DNA of 64,000 bases from Pseudomaricurvus hydrocarbonicus (GTDB taxonomy: Bacteria; Pseudomonadota; Gammaproteobacteria; Pseudomonadales; Cellvibrionaceae), in NCBI RefSeq assembly GCF_011602365.1, contig NZ_JAAONZ010000002.1, forward strand, positions 186,001 to 250,000, written 5' to 3'. The position numbers were made by a program, and so were the translations under genes. Below the pieces are notes generated by a model. The model was given only the letters and a program-made list of their open reading frames with translations. It made no database searches and was not told the origin of the DNA. Below, piece by piece: positions 45,519 to 52,423 of this stretch (position 1 is its first letter; every line of letters begins with the position of its first letter).

Positions 45519-46184
45519 GTACAGATAGAGTGGTTCTTAACATAAGGAAAATTCACCAGGCAAGCCCCTCAAAATCCGAGCGCTGTATGCAATAGCCTCG
45601 CATCTCTGCTCAAATTATGAACAACCCGCACAATCTGTGCCTGCCATTTAACCCCTCGCTTAATAGCTTCAGAACTTACTTTATTGATGCCGATATTATC
45701 GTGCTGATTGTCATGCACAGACCTCACGAGCAACCAAACTCTCCGTCTGAAACATTCTATTATCAGTGTGTATCGCGCAATGTCAGATGGGCCATGGTGT
45801 GTGGAGCGCGCCGCGCATTGAACCTCAATTCAACCTCTATTATTGCCCTTTCAAGATACCTTCAACCCCACAGAACAACACGGCCGGCCTTACTCGATGA
45901 GTGATTACTTGCAACTGGTCGACTGTACCGGACGAGCTATTAATAGCGGGACATCCGCCATAACTGTCAAAAAAATTTACAATCTCACGCGCAGCGAGTC
46001 CCATTGATACTGCAACCCACTGATATCTCTGGCCTTTAAATTATTGGTACAAAACCTGCTTATAAGGTTTCTTTGGCTTTAAACAAACGCGACAACTCCA
46101 TGGAAGAGCTGCTGGACACCACGCCAGGACTTAACCACCCATAACATCATCGTTAATTCCCGACACTTATTGGACCCAGCCACA
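45519..46184. other. Intergenic region, no supported gene
   Basis: About 665 bp. A 95-codon open frame at 45617-45904 has no ribosome-binding site and no recognisable feature, so I do not call it. Confidence 0.45.
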
Positions 46185-46649
46185 ATGAATAAATACCTGT
46201 TTGCCCTGTTAATACTATTGCCACTGCAATCCCAGGCTCTGCTGATTAATACCAGCGTTGGTGACTATAACGTGAGTACTGTCACGGGTACCTATTCCGA
46301 CCTCAGCGGCACCCTCAACAGCAACATCTGGATGAACAATGGCAATCTGGCTCTGGAGTTTTCCACTGCAGCAGGCACCTCGCTGGGTGATCCTGGCCCG
46401 CTCTTTCTGTTCAGCTGGGGCCAAGCCATCACAACTTTTCCCAATGGTCAGGTCGACATATTCCAAAGCCTCGCCTGGGCGCAGGAGGGCTTCACCAATG
46501 GCTGCTCCGACTCCGACTGCTTTTCCCGCGAATACATCTATGCCGTGGCTTCAGCAGTGACAGACAACAACGGTACAGTGCCCGTACCCAGCAGCTTGCT
46601 GTTGCTGCTCGCGGGCCTACTCGGTATGACGATTTTACGCCGCACATAG
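46185..46649 (+). CDS. PEP-CTERM sorting-signal protein
   Basis: 154 residues: Sec signal peptide (MNKYLFALLILLPLQSQA), a Gly/Asn/Ser-rich beta-type exported domain of about 105 residues, and a C-terminal tripartite signal of PEP-CTERM type: VPVPSS, then the hydrophobic helix LLLLLAGLLGMTIL, then RRT at the very end. Such proteins are processed by an exosortase (EpsH/XrtA type) and usually linked to extracellular polysaccharide. No exosortase is in the window. The start ATG has only a weak upstream GGA; an in-frame TTG at 46170 is less likely. Confidence 0.85.
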   Translation: MNKYLFALLILLPLQSQALLINTSVGDYNVSTVTGTYSDLSGTLNSNIWMNNGNLALEFSTAAGTSLGDPGPLFLFSWGQAITTFPNGQVDIFQSLAWAQEGFTNGCSDSDCFSREYIYAVASAVTDNNGTVPVPSSLLLLLAGLLGMTILRRT

Positions 46650-47088
46650 CGGTGTTTTTGGGGGCGGTGCTTGAGGTCAAAGTAAGAACCCGAAATGTTC
46701 AACTTTGATCCCGATTGCCCGGTCAGGGCGATGCATAAACCTCATAACCGGCAGCTTTTCCTGTATATTTTTTTGATACTCAAATCTAAAATAACCAGGA
46801 AAAATTAACCCCCTACTTATCGATAATCAGCATCTATTCATACCCTGCCTGATAGTTGCCAGTTTTTCAGCGGGTGGCTATGAGGTTAAGATCCATTCAA
46901 TAGCGTTTCCTTGCAGACCGCCTTTGCCTATTCCATCATGACTCTGGAACATCTGCCACAACACTGATTCCCCTGATGGGCAAGCTGGTAAAGAAGTGAC
47001 AATAACGTTATAAAGAAATGGCCAAGAACATATCTTGAGGCGGGTAACATTTTACCCACCTCCAGAAGCAGCTTGTCAGCAACTGAGA
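46650..47088. other. Intergenic region between convergent genes
   Basis: 439 bp, AT-rich; no gene, tRNA or clear terminator identified. Confidence 0.4.
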
Positions 47089-47376
47089 TTAAATCCCTTC
47101 AACACTCACAAGACGTGCCGAACTGCACTCATCCCGAATTGGCTTCAGCTCGCGGTAAACATCACCATAGTAGAATTCTTCAAAGGCCTCGACTGAAGGA
47201 AACTCAGCGATAACGATTCGGCGTGGCTCCCAATCTCCTTCGTAGACTTTGTGTGGGCCACCCCGGGTCAAGTACTTACCCCCTACGGATTCAACGACCG
47301 GCTTGGCTTTGGCCATAAATTCCTGATAGCGCTCCATATTGTAAATTTCAACATCAAAAATCGCATACGCGGCCAT
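47089..47376 (-). CDS. DUF1330 family protein
   Basis: 95 residues of the DUF1330 ferredoxin-like (dimeric alpha-beta barrel) fold: AYAIFDVEIYNMERYQEFMA, GGKYLTRGG and RIVIAEFPSVEAFEEFY are typical. The start is supported by AGGAG 10 nt upstream. The family has no settled biochemical role; relatives are small-molecule binding or monooxygenase-like proteins. Confidence 0.9.
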   Translation of the reverse strand: MAAYAIFDVEIYNMERYQEFMAKAKPVVESVGGKYLTRGGPHKVYEGDWEPRRIVIAEFPSVEAFEEFYYGDVYRELKPIRDECSSARLVSVEGI

Positions 47377-47758
47377 GTGTAAAGTACTCCTAAACTATGA
47401 TTATCTGAGACTGTGGCGCAGTGTCACAGCCATAATTTTTGGTCATCTCATGCAATACAACCAAGGTCAACAATCTACAAGATAGACCGAAAAGTCTGTC
47501 AGCTAGGGGACATTTCAGGACTTGGCCATTGAATCCTACCCGAGGTACTGGTTTGTTGGCTCACCGCCTGAATGCGTGCATTGATCTCAATCTTGCCGCC
47601 CCACCGCACGAAACCTGCATTGAATGCTGGCACTGAACCCGCAAAACCCAAATAATAGCCCCCGCCGCGACCGACAGATCCATGGGCTATTGCTGATATC
47701 GAGCTGTTGATGCTGCCTGTACCACTTAAAAACTTTGTAAGACCACTTTGGGGAAACC
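47377..47758. other. Intergenic region between divergent genes
   Basis: 382 bp between the divergent DUF1330 and small-lipoprotein genes. Promoters for both are expected; none is clear enough to place. No gene supported. Confidence 0.4.
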
Positions 47759-48055
47759 ATGAAAAAACTGATTTTTAGCGTACTGCTGCTGACGGGCTGT
47801 CAGACTGCGGGCCAGCTGGGCCACATGTCCATGTCCGGCATGAACGGACTGTCTTGTGACCAAATTTACGCCGCCTTTAACGCCTACAAACAGGATCGCA
47901 ATTCGGTCGACGCCTGGGTACAGATGGTCGAAATGATCAATCCAGAACTGGATGTCAGTGCGGTGGCCAACAACACCAGTGCCGCAGAGCGCTACGAGCA
48001 AGCCCTGACTTACGTCAATATTGGTTTGGCCGTGCAGGGCTGTCAGCCGCTGTAA
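47759..48055 (+). CDS. Small lipoprotein, unknown function
   Basis: 98 residues: MKKLIFSVLLLTGC is a short lipoprotein signal with lipobox LLTGC, then a mostly helical mature part with two cysteines (SCDQIYAAFNAY and VQGCQPL) that may form a disulfide. GGGGAAACC directly before the ATG gives a good start. No family recognised. Confidence 0.82.
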   Translation: MKKLIFSVLLLTGCQTAGQLGHMSMSGMNGLSCDQIYAAFNAYKQDRNSVDAWVQMVEMINPELDVSAVANNTSAAERYEQALTYVNIGLAVQGCQPL

Positions 48056-48165
48056 GTGATTGGGGCGGTATCCATGCTGCCCCTTTTGTTCATGCCTTCC
48101 AGTCCTTTTTTTTCTTCACAGCAGCCTGTACCTCGCCCCTTCGGCGGTGCCTGCCAGTAATCCAG

Positions 48166-49533
48166 TCAGCAATCCAGGCTGGCGAACGCGTCACGAGTCA
48201 GATTGATCACCCGGTCGGGTTTGACCACCACATTGTCCTCAATGCGGATTCCACCAAACGGTCTGAGAGCCTCTACCTGCGTCCAGTTTACCGCACGGCT
48301 GTGGTCACTCCTGCGCAAGGCGTCCAGCAGGATATCGATAAAATAGAGGCCGGGTTCAATAGTGAACACCTGATCGACTTCGATACGCCGGGTGGTGCGC
48401 AGCGCTTCGTGGCCTTCGGGTGGCGGTACCTTTCCGCCTCGGTCGTTAAGTTGCTGCCCGCCCACATCGTGCACCTGAATGCCCAGGAAGTGACCGAGGC
48501 CGTGGGGGAAGAAGCTGCGGGTAATGCCCAGCTCGAAGGCCGCCTCCGCACTCACGGTAATCAGTTTGAACTGTGCCAAAATCTCCGCCAGATACCGATG
48601 AGCCTTGAGATGCAGGTCGACGTAGGAAACGCCAACCTCAATCTGCGACACCAGCTTAAGCTGCATGGAGTCCATCGCCTCAATCAAGTGGGCAAATTGC
48701 TCCGCCGCCTTGGCGCGTGAACCGGTCATCGCACCGGGCGACAGGTGGGTGCGGGAGACATCCGCTGCGTAGCCCTGACAACTAGCGCCGGCATCAATCA
48801 GGAAACTGTTGGCTTGGGTCTGTGACGGACGCTCCGTATTGAGAGTGGTGTAATGCAGAATCGCCGCGCTGCGGTTAAAGGCAATGATATTGCCATAGGG
48901 CAGCTGCTGCTCGCCCTGCCCTGCCGCCTTCAAGTAGGCCAGATGGGTGTCGAATTCGCTGCTGCCGGACAAGAACGCCTGCTGCGCGGCAACGTGCGCA
49001 CCGGCCGCAATGCGGTTAGCCTCGGCCATACAGGCCTGCTCGTAGTCGGTTTTTGCCGCCCGCTGCCAATCCAGGCGTGCCATCAACTCGAGCGGATTGC
49101 GCACGCCCAACTCCCAGTCCCCCATCCAGGACGCAGCCTCACCCACAAACGCCGTTTTGCAGGCCGGGTCAACATACGCCTTGGCCTGCTCCGGTGTCTG
49201 CAGGGTTTCGATGTCGAAATGTTCAGTCCAATACTCACTCGGCATCGGGGTGACACTGTGCCAGTAGTCAACGGGACGGTAGAGCAACAACAGCGGCTTG
49301 GCGTGCAACCGCCAAATCACCCAGGAATTGGGCACATTGCCGACGGGACAGGCAAATTTAAATTGCGGACTGGCGCGAAAGGGATAATCAATGTCGTCGA
49401 GAAAATAATACGACACGGCGCCACTGAAGATCAGCAATTGCTCGACCTCAAAACGCTCCAGCACGTGCGTATAGCGCTGTTTGATAGCACTGAAATGCGC
49501 GTCGTAATACAATTCTTTGTTGCTGCCCAACAT
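48166..49533 (-). CDS. pepQ: Xaa-Pro dipeptidase (prolidase)
   Basis: 455 residues, cytosolic M24B metallopeptidase that splits X-Pro dipeptides. It aligns along its length with E. coli PepQ: LIFSGAVSYYFLDDIDYPFR, PVDYWHSVTPMPSEYWTE, then the pita-bread catalytic domain with LIDAGASCQGYAADVSRTH (two metal Asp), PHGLGHFLGIQVHDVGG (metal His), IEPGLYF (metal Glu) and FGGIRIEDNVVV (metal Glu). The ATG at 49533 is chosen because the homologous N-terminus (ELYYDAHFSAI) starts just after it and GGAG is 10 nt upstream; the longer frame overlaps the divergent cyclophilin fragment. Confidence 0.95.
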   Translation of the reverse strand: MLGSNKELYYDAHFSAIKQRYTHVLERFEVEQLLIFSGAVSYYFLDDIDYPFRASPQFKFACPVGNVPNSWVIWRLHAKPLLLLYRPVDYWHSVTPMPSEYWTEHFDIETLQTPEQAKAYVDPACKTAFVGEAASWMGDWELGVRNPLELMARLDWQRAAKTDYEQACMAEANRIAAGAHVAAQQAFLSGSSEFDTHLAYLKAAGQGEQQLPYGNIIAFNRSAAILHYTTLNTERPSQTQANSFLIDAGASCQGYAADVSRTHLSPGAMTGSRAKAAEQFAHLIEAMDSMQLKLVSQIEVGVSYVDLHLKAHRYLAEILAQFKLITVSAEAAFELGITRSFFPHGLGHFLGIQVHDVGGQQLNDRGGKVPPPEGHEALRTTRRIEVDQVFTIEPGLYFIDILLDALRRSDHSRAVNWTQVEALRPFGGIRIEDNVVVKPDRVINLTRDAFASLDC

Positions 49534-49570
49534 GAAGTATTTTCTCCATCCGTCATCAATGGTTGTGTGT

Positions 49571-49792
49571 ATGTACGTTGAATTTTCCCTGCCCCAAGGC
49601 ACCATACAGCTTCAGCTGTTCCCCGAACAGGCACCCGCTTCGTGCCAATACTTTATTGAGGATATCGAGTCCGGGCGTTTCGTCAATGGCAACGTGTTTG
49701 GCATCGTTAACCAACATGATGACACCCTGGACGCACCCCGTCATTGCGCCCGCAACCACGGAACAAATCGGCTTACGGCGCAGACCAGATAA
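49571..49792 (+). pseudogene. Truncated cyclophilin-type peptidyl-prolyl isomerase
   Basis: 73 codons. The first 50 residues match the start of a cyclophilin (VEFSLPQGTIQLQLFPEQAP, then YFIEDIESGRFVNGNVF), but after that the reading frame turns into unrelated sequence (NQHDDTLDAPRHCARNHGT) and stops. The catalytic Arg and Phe/Trp residues, which lie further on in about 150-170-residue cyclophilins, are missing. The break lies about 70 bp before array B, suggesting loss of the 3' part when the repeat region arrived or recombined. Confidence 0.7.
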
Positions 49793-49879
49793 TGATTGGA
49801 TAGCTGGTTGGTAACAGCGAGATCGGTGGATGGGCTGTTAAATAGACTTGAGAATAGAGCAGCAGGGTTATGCGACCGA

Positions 49880-50425
49880 GCCAACTGAAGTTCTTGCCGA
49901 CCAAACACGACAGAGTTAAACAAAAAAGCCCGGCACAAGTCCAGCTAGATGCTCTCTGATATAGATTCGGGATAGTTCAGTAACTGGATTGTGCCACCGA
50001 GCCGGGAGGATGGACTGTTAAAAGCCTTGAGGGCTTTTAACACCCTGCGGGCGCCTTTGGCGGTCTTGATTGCTTTGCAATCAATCGACCAATTTGACGG
50101 GATCAAATTTGGACTTCGAAGAAGCCCGAAGGGTGATGTGCAGGACGCACCGAATCAACCTGGGGAGGTTCTCACCCGACCGGCATGAGCCGGTTAAACA
50201 AAAAAGCCCGGCACAAGGCCGGCCGGATGCACGCTGAAATAAATTCGGGGATAGAGAGTGAGATTGTGCCACCGAGCCGGGAGGATGGACTGTTAAAAGC
50301 CTTGGGGCTTTTAACACCCTGCGGGTTCGCTACGCGAAGTCCCGATTGCTGGGCAATCGGTCGAACCTGAGGAGGTTCTCACCCGACCGGCATGAGCCGG
50401 TTAAACAAAAAAGCCCGGCACAAGG
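49880..50425 (-). repeat. Array B: ~277-bp hairpin-rich repeats downstream of tRNA-Arg copy 2
   Basis: Read from the tRNA on the minus strand: a short unit 50425-50222, one full unit 50221-49944 (278 bp) and a fragment to about 49880. Units are closely similar to array A, including the GTTAAAAGCC hairpin, the segment around 50085-50155 that is nearly identical to array A, and the terminator-like ends (near 50195 and 49918). The tRNA-like motif here is CCGGGAGGAT, a 10-nt match. Confidence 0.88.
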
Positions 50426-50441
50426 CCGGGCTTTTTTGTTT
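50403..50441 (-). terminator. Intrinsic terminator of tRNA-Arg copy 2
   Basis: The same 16-bp perfect inverted repeat as behind copy 1 (50403-50418 and 50426-50441, loop CACAAGG), 4 nt after the CCA, with a T-run on the minus strand. Confidence 0.95.
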
Positions 50442-50445
50442 AACA

Positions 50446-50522
50446 TGGCGCATCCGGGAGGATTCGAACCTCCGACCGCTCGGTTCGTAGCCGAGTACTC
50501 TATCCAGCTGAGCTACGGATGC
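50446..50522 (-). tRNA. tRNA-Arg (anticodon ACG), copy 2
   Basis: 77 nt including CCA, identical in sequence to copy 1 as far as I can read. All arms pair and the anticodon is ACG. Confidence 0.98.
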
Positions 50523-50540
50523 GTTGCTGTTGAGGCGCGT

Positions 50541-50569
50541 ATAATAGGGATGGGTCTTAGATGAGTCAA
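50541..50569 (-). promoter_or_regulatory. Sigma-70 promoter of tRNA-Arg copy 2
   Basis: On the minus strand TTGACT (50569-50564), a 17-bp spacer and TATTAT (50546-50541) lie 18 nt before the tRNA. The spacer and flanks differ from copy 1, so the duplication does not extend far upstream of the tRNA. Confidence 0.88.
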
Positions 50570-50766
50570 GCCATTTTTTGAGAAAAGCGTACTTTTATCA
50601 GTCACTTATTTGGCGCTTGCCTTTGCCTGACAACAATCGGCGCTGTGTTAACCCCTGACACTGGACTGATTCTCTGCCCTCACCTGGCCGGAGTGTTCGC
50701 GCAAGAGTATCCCTTACAATAGCCTGCTATGCTTTCGCGCTTTCACTTTCTTTCAGGGGCTGAACT

Positions 50767-51537
50767 TTGGAACTCACTTACAGCACACTGGCGTTGACCT
50801 TCGCCATCTTTGCTCTGGCCTGTTACATCCAAACCAATACCGGTTTTGCCTTTGCCTTGATCGTGATGAGCCTGGGCGGCGCTTTTAATGTGCTGCCACT
50901 GAGTGTACTGGCCTACTCCGTCAGTTTTCTGAGCCTGGTGAATTCCACCACCGCCCTGCGAGGTGCTTTACAGCATGTCGACCGGCAGTTGCTGGGCTGG
51001 ATGCTGGTGAGCTGTATTCCCGGTGCCATCTTCGGTGTGTGGCTACTGGACAGTCTCAGCACCCACTCCCAGGACGGTTTAAGAATTGCCTTTGGCATCA
51101 CGATTATTCTGTGCGGCCTGTTGATGCTGCAAAAACCCCAGCCGCTGGAACAGCGTTCTTCCAACGGTGTGGTAGTGGGTACCGGTACCATCGCCGGCAT
51201 CACCGGCGGGCTGTTCGCCGCTTTTGGGCCACCCATCGCGTATCTGGCCTACCGCCAACCGCTGCCCATCAAAACCATTTTGACCACCCTGCTGGCCGTG
51301 TTCTGGGCGACGGCCGTGTTGCGCATCGCCATCGTCTCCAGTATGTCAGACGTGCCTGCCGACGTGTTTTGGCTGATTGCCGCCGGCGTCCCCTGGATTG
51401 TTGTCTGCACCTGGCTCAGCAAGCGCTTTACGCCCCCCATCCGTGAATTAACCCTGCGTCGCGGGGCGATGGGATTGCTGATGCTGTCAGGCCTGAGTGT
51501 CCTGCTGGCTGGACTCAAAGGTCTGCTGCAGCTCTAA
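50767..51537 (+). CDS. TauE/SafE (TSUP) family membrane permease
   Basis: 256 residues with about eight hydrophobic helices and the internal repeat typical of the TSUP family; GTIAGITGGLFAAFGPPIAY is the signature of the second half. Members export or import small sulfur-containing or organic anions (sulfite, sulfoacetate, taurine breakdown products); the substrate here is unknown. The TTG at 50767 is used as start: AGGGG lies about 8 nt upstream and the first helix begins at once. Confidence 0.9.
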   Translation: MELTYSTLALTFAIFALACYIQTNTGFAFALIVMSLGGAFNVLPLSVLAYSVSFLSLVNSTTALRGALQHVDRQLLGWMLVSCIPGAIFGVWLLDSLSTHSQDGLRIAFGITIILCGLLMLQKPQPLEQRSSNGVVVGTGTIAGITGGLFAAFGPPIAYLAYRQPLPIKTILTTLLAVFWATAVLRIAIVSSMSDVPADVFWLIAAGVPWIVVCTWLSKRFTPPIRELTLRRGAMGLLMLSGLSVLLAGLKGLLQL

Positions 51538-51699
51538 CCACCCCGTCACATCGTCCGCGTTACGGGGCTTCTTGATCAGCTGCCTGGCTTACTTGCGTTA
51601 AGTGACCCGTAGAGCCCGCACTTCAGCCAGGCACTTTTTCGCTGCCCCGCCCCCTGGGGCGAGGATGACCTTGAGCCATCATTCCGCTCACCCGCAACC

Positions 51700-51773
51700 C
51701 CCTGTTCCCTGTTTACTGTTCCCTGTTCCCTGCTCCCTGTTCCCTGTTCCCTGTTCCCTGTTCCCTGTTCCCT
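51700..51773. repeat. CCCTGTT heptanucleotide repeat
   Basis: About ten copies of the 7-mer CCCTGTT with two interruptions (GTTTACTG and TGCTCCC), immediately upstream of a Fur-regulated promoter. It is prone to slippage, so copy number may vary between isolates. Confidence 0.9.
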
Positions 51774-51795
51774 ATCTTCAGCTGATCATTCACGG

Positions 51796-51824
51796 TTGAC
51801 AAATTCCGGTTCGCGCCAGACAAT
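51796..51824 (+). promoter_or_regulatory. Sigma-70 promoter
   Basis: TTGACA (51796-51801), a 17-bp spacer and GACAAT (51819-51824) precede the small Fur-linked gene. The -10 matches consensus at four of six positions. Confidence 0.7.
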
Positions 51825-51827
51825 TAA

Positions 51828-51846
51828 CGATAATGATTATCATTTA
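51828..51846 (+). promoter_or_regulatory. Fur box
   Basis: CGATAATGATTATCATTTA agrees closely with the Fur consensus (GATAATGATAATCATTATC) over its GATAATGAT-like left half and inverted partner. It starts 3 bp after the -10 box, so Fur bound with iron would cover the transcription start and repress. Confidence 0.85.
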
Positions 51847-51862
51847 TAAAAGGATGTTTTGT

Positions 51863-52357
51863 ATGCCCACGCTGTGCCCCGAACATCGTCAGCAGATAGC
51901 CCGCTCGCCAGAAAAGGCCCTGTCACTCATTCAGCAATGCATGCACACCGGCAAGCTGTACCACAACAACCGGGATTTTACTCAGGCGTGCCACCATTTC
52001 TCTCAAGCACTGGGCATCTCACAACTGCTGATTGATTTGAGGCCACTGCAAGGTAATCACAACTACTTGCCACTCAAGATTGCGGCGTCCCACAACTTGT
52101 CAGCGTCCTTCTCGGCGCTGGGCAAACTGACTCAGGCCCGCCATGTGTTGGAAGAGCTGCACGCCTCTCTGATTCAATTATGTTTGGCACCGTCCATTTC
52201 ACGCGGCATCCGGGTGACGGCATTGGGGGCGTTGGACAACTCCCTCTTTTCCATCACCAGCCTGCTTGGCCTGGAGGGCAAGGTGGACCAGTTGTACAAG
52301 GTGATCAGCGAAACCGATCAGGCGGCGGAGTTGGCGGCTGCCCAGTTGTTGCACTAG
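51863..52357 (+). CDS. Fur-controlled small helical protein, unknown function
   Basis: 164 residues, no signal peptide. Residues 25-110 look like TPR-type helical pairs (GKLYHNNRDFTQACHHFSQA, ASFSALGKLTQARHVLEELH). The N-terminus MPTLCPEHRQQ carries a Cys and His, and further Cys/His are scattered through the protein. AGGA at 51851-51854 lies 8 nt before the ATG at 51863; earlier in-frame starts fall on the Fur box and are rejected. Iron-repressed expression is inferred from the Fur box; the role is unknown, and no siderophore or heme gene is next to it. Confidence 0.8.
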   Translation: MPTLCPEHRQQIARSPEKALSLIQQCMHTGKLYHNNRDFTQACHHFSQALGISQLLIDLRPLQGNHNYLPLKIAASHNLSASFSALGKLTQARHVLEELHASLIQLCLAPSISRGIRVTALGALDNSLFSITSLLGLEGKVDQLYKVISETDQAAELAAAQLLH

Positions 52358-52423
52358 CTCCGCGGGTGGCACCAACTTACCGCACCAACGGGTTTGCAAT
52401 GATAGATCCACAAGCGGACAACA

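Noticed and set aside
45298-45528. Plus-strand ORF across the tRNA containing MAHPGGFEPPTARFVAEYS (also at 50346-50564)
   Set aside because: This is the well-known false translation of the antisense strand of a tRNA-Arg gene.
45617-45904. 95-codon ORF after tRNA-Arg copy 1
   Set aside because: No ribosome-binding site, signal sequence, or family resemblance.
44300-50600. Integrative element inserted at tRNA-Arg
   Set aside because: Both tRNA copies are complete with their own promoters, and there is no integrase, relaxase or phage gene between them. Duplication with local gene content fits better.
51602-51799. 65-codon ORF with PVPCSLFPVPCSLFPVP repeats
   Set aside because: It is a translation of the CCCTGTT tract, with no start signals.
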